Of a stretch of DNA of 64,000 nucleotides, positions 1 to 9,023 are shown piece after piece (position 1 is the first letter of the stretch; each line of letters begins with the position of its first letter). The DNA lies in the NCBI GenBank assembly GCA_041392665.1, contig JAWKLQ010000002.1:248001-312000 (forward strand), read 5' to 3'. Both the position numbers and the translations under genes were made by a program. Under the pieces are notes generated by a model, which saw only the letters and a program-made list of their open reading frames with translations, was not told where the DNA came from and made no database searches. The stretch is from Flavilitoribacter sp020436695. Lineage in GTDB: Bacteria > Bacteroidota > Bacteroidia > Chitinophagales > Saprospiraceae.

Positions 1-1
1 C

Positions 2-2296
2 AACGTAGCGGCAGGCGTTTCCACTCTGGTAGTTAGTTACGTCGGTTACACAGAACAAGAGGTCAGCGTAAGCGTTGCGGCCGGCGGGCAGGTCACCCAG
101 GATGTAGTTTTATCCGTCGGGACCAACCTGACGGAAGTAGTAGTATCGGGTTCCAAAAAGCCCGAAAAGCTGACCGAAAGCCCAGCCACCATCGAAACCA
201 TTCACGCCCGCGAGATCGAGGAGTATGCAGGGAATCCCGGCGAACTCATTGCCCGCCAGAAGGGAATCGATTATTTCCGGGCAGGCATTGCCACTCCGGC
301 CTTTAATATCCGGGGCTTCAACTCCAATTTCAATTCCAAGAACCTGCAGGTGACCGACGGCCGTTTTTCCAACCTGATCGCTACGGGCCTGCCGCTAGGT
401 CCGCTTTCTTCCACCATCAAAGAAGACGTGGAACGGATCGAAGTGATCCTTGGCCCCAATGCCACCCTGTATGGCCCCAATGCACACAACGGTCTTCTGA
501 ATACCATTACCAAAGACCCACGCACTTCGGCGGGGACGACCATTGCCCTCAATCCGGGCGTCAACGGCGACGGCAATGCCTACTTTTCCGGACGTCTGCG
601 ACACGCGCAGGTACTAAGCGATAAATTTGCCTTCAAAGTGATGGGTGAGTATACTACCGCTACCGAATTCGAATATTCAGACTCCGTATACATCGACCGG
701 GTAGGTGCCGTAGATACACTCGGCAACCCCATTCCCAACGGCATAAAGGAAGGATACAACGAACTGGAGCTCGACAATAGTGTCAACTTTCTGCGGGCCG
801 AGGCAGCGCTGTACTTCAGTCCCTCCCAGGATCTGGATATCATCTTCAATACCGGATATAGCAACAGCAACTACCTCAGCCCTACTAATGTGGGCCGTAA
901 TCAGATCAAGGATTGGAGGATTAATTATTATCAACTGCGTTTCTCCGGGAAAAACTGGTTTGCCCAGGCCTACTATACCATCAGTAAAACGGATAGTACC
1001 TATGCCATCGACCAGCGTACCAAAAACTACTACGCTGCCGTTGACGCCGGAGTCCGTCCTTCGGTTGCACTGCAATCCTCTTACGGAAACGGTGCATTGT
1101 TCCAGGATGATTCCAGGCGGCTGAATGCGGAGGTGCAATACAACAACACTTTCGGCAAGCTCTCCCTGGTAACGGGTATCCAGTACCAACAGGACATGGC
1201 CAACAGTCTTGGCACTTACCTGCTCGATTCCGACGGATCCATCGACGTCAGCCAGATGGGAGGTTACGCTCACCTCACTTATGAGTTCGGTGGCGGCTGG
1301 CGCGCTCTGGCTGCCGCGCGTGCCGACAATCACGAGATCTACGGATTCAACTTTGTCCCCAAATTCGGTTTATTGCACGTGGGCAATGCCGGTACCTGGC
1401 GGTTGACTTACGGTCAGGGTATCGCCGCTCCTACTATTCTGAATATGTACGGCAATCTTTTTGCCGGTCTGATCCTGGGTAACTCCGACGGTTTCACCCT
1501 CACTGACGGTTCGATGGTGGAAAAACAGAAGGTAGAAAAGATACAGACGATTGAACTGGGCTATCGCGGCCAGGTAGTTGCCAATAAACTCTTTCTTGAC
1601 GCAAATGCTTACTACAATATTTCCAAGGATTTCCTCAGTCCGCTGACCATTATCGGCGTGGCTACTCACCGGGGTGATCAGCCCATCGATCAGGTACAGG
1701 CGGGTTACGGTATCTGGGGCGGACTAGTCGGCACCTACGTCAACTTCGGCCAGGTAAATACCTACGGTTTTGATTTTGGTGCTACGTACTATTTCAATCC
1801 CCAACTGAGTGCCTACCTCAATTATTCCTACTTTGATTATTCTGTGGATGAGGATAATCCGGAAAACGATTTCGATAAGAATGGGGTAGTCAATTTTTTG
1901 GATATCCTGGTCAATTCGCCCAATCATAAACTCGGCGGCGGCCTGAATTACAGCGGCAAAAAGTGGTTTGGCAGCTTCTTCACTCGTTGGGTGCAGGCCT
2001 ACGATTATTTCTCCAGTTTCCAGATCGCTTCCAAGACGCATCCCGGGTTGACGTACCGAGGTGTACCGATCGTGGAGAATGCGCGCAGTGCCGACGCTTT
2101 CAACTACGGCCCGCTCGGCGGCTTTGTGACCGTCGATCTGAGTTTGGGTTGTCGCCTCAGCGATGTATTCACTGTTTCCGCTGCAGCAAACAATCTGTTC
2201 AATCAGGAATTACGGGAATTCACGGCCTCCGCTCCCACCCGGGGTTTGTATACGCTGGAATTGAAGATCAATTTGCCCGCTATCGGACGTAAGTAG
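2..2296 (+). CDS. TonB-dependent outer membrane receptor (5' end missing)
   Basis: The reading frame is open from base 2, so the gene starts outside the window. 764 residues are visible. The first ~45 residues look like the end of a carboxypeptidase-regulatory-like domain. A plug domain follows (TEVVVSGSKKPEKL, then FNIRGFNSNFNS and VERIEVILGPNATLYGP), and then a long beta-barrel ending in LYTLELKINLP. The family imports large or scarce ligands through the outer membrane with energy from TonB. A symporter starts 32 bases downstream on the same strand, followed by acyl-activating enzymes, which suggests that the ligand is a carboxylic acid or a conjugate of one. That substrate idea is inference. 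Met at 350 lies inside the plug and is not the start. Confidence 0.93.
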   Translation, partial: NVAAGVSTLVVSYVGYTEQEVSVSVAAGGQVTQDVVLSVGTNLTEVVVSGSKKPEKLTESPATIETIHAREIEEYAGNPGELIARQKGIDYFRAGIATPAFNIRGFNSNFNSKNLQVTDGRFSNLIATGLPLGPLSSTIKEDVERIEVILGPNATLYGPNAHNGLLNTITKDPRTSAGTTIALNPGVNGDGNAYFSGRLRHAQVLSDKFAFKVMGEYTTATEFEYSDSVYIDRVGAVDTLGNPIPNGIKEGYNELELDNSVNFLRAEAALYFSPSQDLDIIFNTGYSNSNYLSPTNVGRNQIKDWRINYYQLRFSGKNWFAQAYYTISKTDSTYAIDQRTKNYYAAVDAGVRPSVALQSSYGNGALFQDDSRRLNAEVQYNNTFGKLSLVTGIQYQQDMANSLGTYLLDSDGSIDVSQMGGYAHLTYEFGGGWRALAAARADNHEIYGFNFVPKFGLLHVGNAGTWRLTYGQGIAAPTILNMYGNLFAGLILGNSDGFTLTDGSMVEKQKVEKIQTIELGYRGQVVANKLFLDANAYYNISKDFLSPLTIIGVATHRGDQPIDQVQAGYGIWGGLVGTYVNFGQVNTYGFDFGATYYFNPQLSAYLNYSYFDYSVDEDNPENDFDKNGVVNFLDILVNSPNHKLGGGLNYSGKKWFGSFFTRWVQAYDYFSSFQIASKTHPGLTYRGVPIVENARSADAFNYGPLGGFVTVDLSLGCRLSDVFTVSAAANNLFNQELREFTASAPTRGLYTLELKINLPAIGRK

Positions 2297-2328
2297 GCTA
2301 TTGAATATGCACTAAAAGACCAGCCGAT

Positions 2329-3843
2329 ATGACATTTGCCTGGATACTGTTCGCCATTTACCTCTTAGGCACTTCCTATCTGGGATGGCTGGGGCACCGC
2401 AAAACCGATGATTTCGGAAGCTTTGCCATTGGCAAGGGTGATCTTTCACCGGTACAGGTGGGTGTTACCCTGGCAGCGGCTACTGCCTCAGCGGCCACGT
2501 TCATCATCAATCCGGGCTTTGTTTACGTTAATGGGCTGTCGGCTTTTATGCACCTGGGGATCAGCGTATACATAGGCTTTGTGGGTATGCTGATCCTCCT
2601 GTCTTTTCGCTTTCGACGAATGGGAATGGATATGAAGGCACTGACGATTCCTGACTGGATCGGTAAACGGTACGGCTCGCGGAATTTTTCGCTGTACTTT
2701 GCCTTCATCAACCTGCTGACTTTTGCCTTCATCGTCCTGCTGGTGGGCGGAATTTCCATCGTCATGCAGAAGTTGTTGGGCGTTTCGAACGTCACCGCCT
2801 TGCTGATCACCCTGATCTTTGTGACGGGTTACGTGCTCTTCGGCGGTACTTACGCTCATGTTTTCACCAATATGTTACAGGGCTTCCTGATGATCGGCAT
2901 TACACTCATCGTCCTCTGGACCGGGATGAAACTGATGCTCAATACCGGCGGATTCTGGGAGGCACTGCGCCTGGAAGATCCCAACCTGACCAAACCGGTC
3001 AATCCGGAGAGTACTCTTTTCAACGGCTGGTTTTCTACTTACATAGCCGGTTTTTGCATCGGTGGTGCACTGGTGTGCCAACCCCACATTCTTACCAAGG
3101 CACTATACGTCAGGAGTGACCGGGCGGTACGCAATTACATCATCGTTTTCAGTATTGTGTTCTTTCTGTTCACCCTTCTGTTGCTGGCCGGCTTCTGGGC
3201 GCACGCTTTGGTCAGTCCTGAGCAGTTAGTGGATGCTGAAACGGGTTTATTCCGACAGGATCTGGTGATGACCGTCTATCTGCAGCAGGCTTATCCCGAG
3301 TGGCTTTTTACCATCATCAGTGTAGTACTACTGGCCGCCGCCATGTCTACCCTCGACGGACTCCTGGTCGGCATCTCTACCATTACCGCCAATGATCTGG
3401 TGCTGAATCTTATAGACCGTTTCAGTACTCAACAGCTAACGGATGGTCAGAAAATGAGAGCGGCCCTGAAAGTAAGCCATATCGTATTGGTGCTCATTGC
3501 AATACTAACCTTTTTTGTTGCCCTCAATCCACCAAAGCTGCTGGGCATTTATGGACAGGTCGGCGTTTATGGGCTGGTGCTGGCTGCCGTTCCCCCTCTT
3601 TTGAATGGTGTCCTCTTTAAGAACAGTAATCTCAGACTGGTCTGGGCTCTGTCACTACTGGGCATCATCATTCATTTTGGCCTTTATTTTTTCGGGAAAG
3701 ATCTATTCCCGGAAAGCACGCTGGCCTTCGGCAATCCCGGTGTTACTGCAGCTATCGCTTTACTGCTGAGCGCATTGCCGGGACTGATCATTCAATTTAC
3801 CGGTACGCGGCGTACGGTTGATGGTCCACGGCACGCAGGATGA
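2329..3843 (+). CDS. Sodium:solute symporter (SSS family)
   Basis: 504 residues with about 13 hydrophobic segments and no signal peptide. The N-terminal pattern (FAIYLLGTSYLGWLGHRKTD, then FAIGKGDLSPVQVG and AAATASAATFI) is typical of SSS symporters, which move an organic solute across the inner membrane with sodium. It begins 32 bases after the TonB receptor stop, and the acyl-CoA pathway genes follow. The most likely role is inner-membrane uptake of the ligand that the receptor brings into the periplasm. The substrate cannot be read from the sequence. Length is normal for the family. Confidence 0.9.
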   Translation: MTFAWILFAIYLLGTSYLGWLGHRKTDDFGSFAIGKGDLSPVQVGVTLAAATASAATFIINPGFVYVNGLSAFMHLGISVYIGFVGMLILLSFRFRRMGMDMKALTIPDWIGKRYGSRNFSLYFAFINLLTFAFIVLLVGGISIVMQKLLGVSNVTALLITLIFVTGYVLFGGTYAHVFTNMLQGFLMIGITLIVLWTGMKLMLNTGGFWEALRLEDPNLTKPVNPESTLFNGWFSTYIAGFCIGGALVCQPHILTKALYVRSDRAVRNYIIVFSIVFFLFTLLLLAGFWAHALVSPEQLVDAETGLFRQDLVMTVYLQQAYPEWLFTIISVVLLAAAMSTLDGLLVGISTITANDLVLNLIDRFSTQQLTDGQKMRAALKVSHIVLVLIAILTFFVALNPPKLLGIYGQVGVYGLVLAAVPPLLNGVLFKNSNLRLVWALSLLGIIIHFGLYFFGKDLFPESTLAFGNPGVTAAIALLLSALPGLIIQFTGTRRTVDGPRHAG

Positions 3844-3891
3844 GCCGTCAATCGTATTCCGTCAAACGTGAATCGTACTAAAAAATCATTG

Positions 3892-4881
3892 ATGCGCAAC
3901 GCAACAATTATAAGCTGTGGAGCCTATGCTCCCGAAAAGATACTGACCAATAGCTGGTTCAATGAACAGTTGGGTGAAGATGTAGCTACCTGGCTAAACG
4001 AGAATGTTCACATCTACGAACGTCGTTGGTGTGCCGATGATGAGAGTGCAGCAGATCTGGCCGAACGGGCGGCCTTCCAGACACTGGAGCGCGCAGGTAT
4101 ATCGCCGGAGCAACTGGACCTGATCATTGTGGCTACCGATACACCGGAATTTGTTTCCCCTTCGACGGCTTCGGTCGTGCAACATCGCCTTGGTGCCGTC
4201 AATGCGGGAACATTCGACATCAATACCGCCTGTGCCGGTTTTGTGACGGCGCTGGATATCGGTTCGAAGTACATCCGGGCCGATGAGCAATATGAATATG
4301 TGTTGGTGATCGGCACCTACGCCATGAGTAAATTCCTGAATTTGGAAGATAAAAAGACCGTGACGCTTTTTGCGGATGGTGCGGGCGCTGTATTATTGAA
4401 GGCCGAACGAAATCAGGAACGCGGTTTTCTGGCCAGTGAACTGATCTCCAAAGGGGAATACAACGAATGGATGGGTATCTACGGCGGGGGCACGCACCTG
4501 CCCATCAGCGAAACGGTTTTGGAAAATCACGATCATCAGCTGAAATTTGTCCGTAAATTTCCCAAAGAACTCAATCCGGAGATCTGGACCCAAATGGCCG
4601 GTCGGCTCAGCGAGCGTATCGGTATACCTCCGGAGCAGGTAGATCGTTATTTTATTACCCAGATCAATATCAATGCCATCTGGGAAACCCTGGACCGGCT
4701 GGGAGTGGCGCGGGAAAAAGGACATACCGTAATGCATTATTACGGCTATACCGGATCGGCCTGTATCCCAATGGCGTTTAACGATGCCTGGGAAAAGGGA
4801 ATGGTTAAAACCGGAGATCTGGTCTATTTTATTGGTTCGGGTGGCGGTCTGGCCTTTGCGAGCGCTGCTTTCCGACTCTGA
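3892..4881 (+). CDS. FabH-fold 3-oxoacyl-ACP synthase III-like protein with altered active site
   Basis: Thiolase-fold enzyme of the KAS III type. The ATG at 3892 matches the usual KAS III N-terminus (MRNATIISCGAYAPEKILTN). An in-frame GTG at 3868 would add eight residues. The nucleophile cysteine is present (INTACAGF, Cys114 from the ATG). In E. coli FabH the histidine lies in PHQAN and the asparagine in HGNTSAAS. Here the aligned segments read ITQIN and YGYTGSAC, so His becomes Thr256 and Asn becomes Tyr286. These two residues support malonyl decarboxylation, so this protein probably makes an acyl-enzyme but does not condense with malonyl-ACP. The acyl-CoA ligase follows after 18 bases. An acyltransferase role is inference. 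Confidence 0.85.
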   Translation: MRNATIISCGAYAPEKILTNSWFNEQLGEDVATWLNENVHIYERRWCADDESAADLAERAAFQTLERAGISPEQLDLIIVATDTPEFVSPSTASVVQHRLGAVNAGTFDINTACAGFVTALDIGSKYIRADEQYEYVLVIGTYAMSKFLNLEDKKTVTLFADGAGAVLLKAERNQERGFLASELISKGEYNEWMGIYGGGTHLPISETVLENHDHQLKFVRKFPKELNPEIWTQMAGRLSERIGIPPEQVDRYFITQININAIWETLDRLGVAREKGHTVMHYYGYTGSACIPMAFNDAWEKGMVKTGDLVYFIGSGGGLAFASAAFRL

Positions 4882-4899
4882 TCATTTCAAACCGAACAC

Positions 4900-6405
4900 G
4901 TGTTGAACCAATATGACTGGGCCGCAAAATGGGCCCGTTACCGCCCGGATCAGCTCGCATTTAGTGAATACGAAAGCGGGCGAAGCCTTACATTCGGAGA
5001 ACTCCATCGTTTGGGCAACCGGCTGGCCCATCATTTGACCGTCAACTACCACATTGGAAAAGGAGACCGGGTGGCACTTCTGGCCGAGAACAGTCTGGAA
5101 TACCTTATACTATTTGCAGCCGCACAGAAGACGGGCTGTATACTAGTGCCGCTGAATTACCGGCTGGCCAGTGCGGAGATCGATTACCTGTTAGCCAGCG
5201 CTCAGCCCGGGCTGGTCATTACTGAGGCCAAGTTTCAGGAAAAGATCGAGCGATCCACTCATTATCATCAGGTGCCTTTTCAGCTTTCCTGGGAAAGTCT
5301 TAAACAACTTTGCGGCAAACAAAACCAATTACCGGAAGATGATCATTTTAGCACAGTTCCACTCCGTACCACCGATCCGATCTTCCTCCTCTACACCTCC
5401 GGCACTACGGGTTTCCCCAAAGGTGCATTGTACACCCACCAGATGCTTTTCTGGAACAGCATCAATACTTCGCTATCTCTGATCGTCAATACAGATAGCC
5501 GCACCATTAACTGCATGCCGCCCTTCCATACCGGAGGCTGGAATGTGCTGACCACTCCTTTTTTTCATCACGGCGGTTATTCCTGTTTAATGAAATCTTT
5601 CGATGCCCGGGCCGTCTTACATGCAATTGAACAGGAACAGGTGACCATCTTCATGGGTGTGCCCACCATGCTCCGGATGATGGCCGACCTTCCGGAATTT
5701 GCATGCGCCGACCTGAGCTCCCTGCACTACATCATCGTCGGGGGTGAACCCATGCCCATTCCATTGATCGAGCAATGGCACGAAAAAGGAGTCCCGATCC
5801 GACAGGGATTCGGCATGACCGAGGCCGGGCCCAATCTCACTTCTCTACATCAGGACGACGCCATTCGTAAAATGGGCTCCATCGGTCGTCCCAATTTCTA
5901 CGTCGAGAGCCGGATCGTAGATGAACAGGGTCGAACCTGCCCTCTCAACCAGGCGGGCGAGCTTCAGTTGCGCGGCCCCATGATCATTCCGGGCTACTGG
6001 CAAAACCCACCGGCGACCGAAAAAGCCTTCATCGATGGGTGGTTCCGTACCGGCGACCGGGTCCGGCAGGATGAAGAAGGCTACCTCTTTGTGGTCGATC
6101 GGATTAAAAATATGTATATTTCCGGGGGAGAGAACGTCTACCCTGCCGAAGTGGAACGGATCCTGCTCTCCCATCCCGGCGTTCACGAAGCGGTAGTGAT
6201 CGGCGTACCGGATGCCAAATGGGGGGAATCAGGCCGGGCTTTTATCGTAAAGCAGGCAGCCGTTTCCGAACAGGAACTGATCGATTTCTGTGTGGCACAC
6301 CTGGCCAAGTTCAAGGTACCGAAATCAGTAGTTTTCCTGGAAGCATTGCCCAAGAATGATACGGGGAAGATCAACCGGCAGGGGTTAAAGGAGTGGAAAG
6401 GGTGA
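4900..6405 (+). CDS. AMP-dependent acyl-CoA synthetase/ligase
   Basis: 501 residues, starting at GTG 4900, 18 bases after the preceding stop. It is a complete ANL-superfamily adenylating enzyme. The P-loop LLYTSGTTGFPKG lies near residues 164-175, the adenylate-binding GFGMTEAGP near 305, GWFRTGDRV and DRIKNMYISGGENVYP in the hinge region, and the catalytic lysine in PKNDTGKINR near 490. It activates a carboxylic acid as acyl-AMP and then acyl-CoA. The overall pattern is closest to medium/long-chain or cyclohexane-carboxylate-type ligases, but the acid cannot be named. It is the last gene of the receptor-symporter-KAS operon. Confidence 0.92.
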   Translation: MLNQYDWAAKWARYRPDQLAFSEYESGRSLTFGELHRLGNRLAHHLTVNYHIGKGDRVALLAENSLEYLILFAAAQKTGCILVPLNYRLASAEIDYLLASAQPGLVITEAKFQEKIERSTHYHQVPFQLSWESLKQLCGKQNQLPEDDHFSTVPLRTTDPIFLLYTSGTTGFPKGALYTHQMLFWNSINTSLSLIVNTDSRTINCMPPFHTGGWNVLTTPFFHHGGYSCLMKSFDARAVLHAIEQEQVTIFMGVPTMLRMMADLPEFACADLSSLHYIIVGGEPMPIPLIEQWHEKGVPIRQGFGMTEAGPNLTSLHQDDAIRKMGSIGRPNFYVESRIVDEQGRTCPLNQAGELQLRGPMIIPGYWQNPPATEKAFIDGWFRTGDRVRQDEEGYLFVVDRIKNMYISGGENVYPAEVERILLSHPGVHEAVVIGVPDAKWGESGRAFIVKQAAVSEQELIDFCVAHLAKFKVPKSVVFLEALPKNDTGKINRQGLKEWKG

Positions 6406-6420
6406 TAGTCTGTTCATTGC

Positions 6421-6547
6421 TAACAAAATTGTATAATACAAGGGTAAAAGAGCGAATTTCCTAACGGACTATTTGATGTTTCATTGTTTCATTGCTTCAT
6501 GGCTATCCTGTCAATGCAACAATGAAGCAATGGAGCAGGAGCAATAT
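6421..6547 (+). repeat. Dispersed intergenic repeat family A, copy 1
   Basis: Fills most of the gap between the CoA ligase and the MBL hydrolase. It starts with AAAATTGTATAATACA. It then has an imperfect inverted repeat: CATTGTTTCATTGCTTCAT at 6482-6500 is roughly complemented by CAACAATGAAGCAATGGA at 6517-6534. Related copies lie at 15226-15386 (reverse) and 39303-39420 (same orientation). No ORF lies inside it. Confidence 0.7.
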
Positions 6548-6609
6548 TTGCTGATTAATTTAGAGTTCGATCTATTATATACTACCTCGACAATTTGACT
6601 CAAAATCTC

Positions 6610-7494
6610 ATGGTCAAAACCTTAGATCTACATTTCAAAATCAAAGGAGCCATAGCGGCTTATTTAATAGAATCATCGGAAGGCCCGTCATTGATCGATT
6701 GCGGGCCGCATTCCACATTCCCCCGTTTACGGGAGGCCCTGGCGGAGCATGGTTATGCGGTCGGGGATATCAAAAATGTCTTCCTCACCCATATCCACTT
6801 CGATCATGCCGGTGCGGCCTGGGCGCTGGCGGAACAGGGAGCGAAGGTCTACGTTCATCCCCGTGGGTTTAAACATATGCACGATCCGACGCGACTGTAC
6901 CAATCGGCCCAACGGATCTATGGAGATGCCATGGAATCTCTATGGGGAGAGATGCATTCCATCCCTTTAGAATCTCTGACTGAAGTACAGGATGGTGAAA
7001 CCATAGTTTTCGGTGGCCATCCCTTTCAGGCTATTTATACCCCCGGACATGCTTCGCATCACATCGCCTGGAAACTGAAAGACCTACTTTTTACCGGTGA
7101 TGTGGCGGGTTGCCGCTTCAGTGCCGGTCTGGCTGTGCCGCCCTGTCCGCCGCCCGATATAGATATACCGCTTTGGCAACAGTCCCTCAAGATCATTCGC
7201 GACCTGGCTCCCCGTGCTCTTTACCTCGCTCACTTTGGAGAAGTAACCGATATCGATGACCATTTGAATACACTGGAATGGGTGCTGAATGACTGGGGGC
7301 AATGGATAAAAGAAAAATACAATGCCGGAATGGATGCCCAGGCTATGGTTGTGCCCTTCGAAGCGTATACCCTTGGACAATTAAAAGATTCCGGGCTTTC
7401 GGTGAAACAGATCGAAAACTATCAGGTGGCCAATCCCACCTGGCAAAGTGTGTACGGATTGTTTCGGTATTGGGAGAAAAAGGCAACTAGTTAG
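6610..7494 (+). CDS. MBL-fold metallo-hydrolase
   Basis: Metallo-beta-lactamase superfamily hydrolase of about 294 residues. The metal-binding motif is THIHFDHAG. Further ligands are the histidine of GHASHH, the aspartate of FTGDVAG and the histidine of LAHFGE, so the di-metal site looks complete. I chose the ATG at 6610 (MVKTLDLHFKIKG). An in-frame TTG at 6595 would add five residues. A stand-alone soluble protein of this type may act on thioesters, lactones or other small esters. It lies on the same strand as the acyl-CoA operon but behind a 200-base gap with a hairpin repeat, so co-transcription is uncertain. Confidence 0.88.
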   Translation: MVKTLDLHFKIKGAIAAYLIESSEGPSLIDCGPHSTFPRLREALAEHGYAVGDIKNVFLTHIHFDHAGAAWALAEQGAKVYVHPRGFKHMHDPTRLYQSAQRIYGDAMESLWGEMHSIPLESLTEVQDGETIVFGGHPFQAIYTPGHASHHIAWKLKDLLFTGDVAGCRFSAGLAVPPCPPPDIDIPLWQQSLKIIRDLAPRALYLAHFGEVTDIDDHLNTLEWVLNDWGQWIKEKYNAGMDAQAMVVPFEAYTLGQLKDSGLSVKQIENYQVANPTWQSVYGLFRYWEKKATS

Positions 7495-7567
7495 GACCTT
7501 TTCGGCTGGTATTTGCTTTCCAGGAGCTACCGAGTGCCCGGCACCGAGCACCCAGTACTTACTAACC

Positions 7568-8176
7568 TCATCCCAACAAAGCCTCCAACACCTTATCCTT
7601 CCGATACCGCGATACCGCTACCTTCGCCCCAGTCTCCATCAGCAGATACCCACCGTCGGACTTGACAAAGGAGCGCACCTCGGCCAGGTTGGCCAGGTGA
7701 GACTGATGGGTACGGATAAAGCCATTGGGCTCCAGTAATTCTTCGTACTCGCCGATGGGCCGGGAAACCAGAATGTGGCGGCCATCCTTTAAATAGAAAT
7801 GCGCGTAATTGTTCTCTCCCTGGCAACGCACTATCTGCGCCACTTTCACCAGGGTGATCTCCTGCTGGGTCGGTAAGGCGATGCGCTTTTGTCCGGGTTG
7901 GTCCTGCTGGAGATTGCGGAGCAGATCGAGTTCCTCTTCCAGCGAAATAATACCCCGCTTGGTGTATTTCAATACTTTCCGCATCAGACCGGCCAGATCG
8001 GCCAGATAGTCGTTAGCCAATGCGGTACGTTTAGTAGCGATCAAATTTTGGATCGACCCCATCGTATTGAAAATGAAGTGTGGATTTAATTGGGCCCGTA
8101 GAGAACGGATCTCTATCTCCACCATCTGCCGGCGTCTTTTTTCCCGACTGCTGCGCCAGGTATTTTCGGTATCTGT
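7568..8176 (-). pseudogene. Remnant of a LytS kinase joined in frame to a LytTR regulator
   Basis: The frame is open from 8176 and has a Met at 8125. Residues 1-65 from that Met match the dimerisation part of a LytS-type kinase (RAQLNPHFIFNTMGSIQNLI, with the phospho-acceptor His in PHF, up to EEELDLLRN). The sequence then passes directly into a LytTR DNA-binding domain (VRCQGENNYAHFYLKDGRH, then GFIRTHQSHLANL and VAVSRYRK). The kinase sensor region, its ATPase domain and the whole receiver domain of the regulator are missing. This is what an in-frame deletion between adjacent kinase and regulator genes would leave. The frame runs upstream for 17 residues into a stop at 8177-8179, beside a hairpin repeat. 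A small functional fusion is possible but less likely. Confidence 0.65.
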
Positions 8177-8179
8177 TTA

Positions 8180-8492
8180 ACGAGAGTAGCGAGAAAGAGA
8201 AGTATTTTCACCGAGAGCAAAAGAACGCCAAGCTACGCAAAGAGCTCTTCGATAAAATTTGCAAAGCAAATTTTTTGGAACCCTTAATGACTTGAAAAAG
8301 AAATAAAAGGAGCGAATTTGCCGCCGGCAAATTCATCAATCTTTGCGAAGCTTTGCGGCCTTGGCGGCTTTGCGATGAAAACTACGCTAATTGTGTCTGC
8401 CACCAATACGCTATATGCTCGAAGTGCCAGGCATCTACCGCGTCGGAACTTTAATTGCCGGGCATCAGTTGAAATTTGAAAACTAAAAACGA
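8180..8492. repeat. Gene-free stretch with stacked hairpins (repeat family B, copy 1)
   Basis: It directly abuts the truncated kinase remnant. TTTCACCGAGAGCAAAAG and GCCAAGCTACGCAAAG (about 8205-8242) are loosely complemented by CTTTGCGGCCTTGGCGGC (about 8352-8369). Two perfect hairpins lie between them: AAAATTTGC/GCAAATTTT (8254-8262 and 8266-8274) and GAATTTGCC/GGCAAATTC (8314-8322 and 8326-8334). Related elements lie at 9755-9868 and 57640-57703. No credible gene was found here. Confidence 0.6.
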
Positions 8493-8999
8493 ATGCAAGC
8501 CGGAAAGATCTCCCTTCGCCCACCGAGAATGACCGATAAAACCCGTCTGGCCGACTTGGTCAATAACCGCAAGATCTGGAATAACGTCCGGGATATGCTG
8601 CCGCATCCTTACGCCGAAAGCGATGCGGAATTCTTTATCGGCACTACTTTCAAAGAAGAGCCGCAGAAAACTTTTGCCATAGAATACGAAGGGCAATTAT
8701 GCGGTATGACGGGTCTGCACCCACAGGAAGACGTCTACCGCCTGTCGGCCGAGTTGGGCTACTGGATCGGTGAACCCTATTGGGGTAAAGGTATTGCCAG
8801 CCAGGCTGTGGCCCTGATCACACAGTATGGCTTTGACAAGCTCGATCTGGTCCGGATCTATGCCGGCGTGTTCGAATACAATACCGCTTCCATGCGGGTG
8901 CTGGAAAAGAATGGTTTCGTTAAAGAAGGTGTACTTAGAAAAGCGATCATTAAAAATGGAGCGATCTGGGATGAACATCGGTTTTCGAAAATTTTATGA
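8493..8999 (+). CDS. GNAT N-acetyltransferase, RimJ/RimL type
   Basis: 168 residues, the usual length for this family. The acetyl-CoA pyrophosphate-binding loop reads YWGKGIASQA, preceded by the strand LGYWIGEP. The end has the expected sequence around GVFEYNTASMRVLEKNGF. The family moves the acetyl group of acetyl-CoA to amino groups of protein N-termini, antibiotics or small amines, and the acceptor cannot be predicted here. The HAD phosphatase follows on the same strand after 24 bases, so the two are probably co-transcribed. Confidence 0.9.
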   Translation: MQAGKISLRPPRMTDKTRLADLVNNRKIWNNVRDMLPHPYAESDAEFFIGTTFKEEPQKTFAIEYEGQLCGMTGLHPQEDVYRLSAELGYWIGEPYWGKGIASQAVALITQYGFDKLDLVRIYAGVFEYNTASMRVLEKNGFVKEGVLRKAIIKNGAIWDEHRFSKIL

Positions 9000-9023
9000 T
9001 TAGAACTCTGACAACTTCCATCA

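Noticed and set aside
677..1333. 218-residue ORF on the minus strand inside the TonB receptor
   Set aside because: It is antisense to a clear receptor gene and carries no start signal or known motif.
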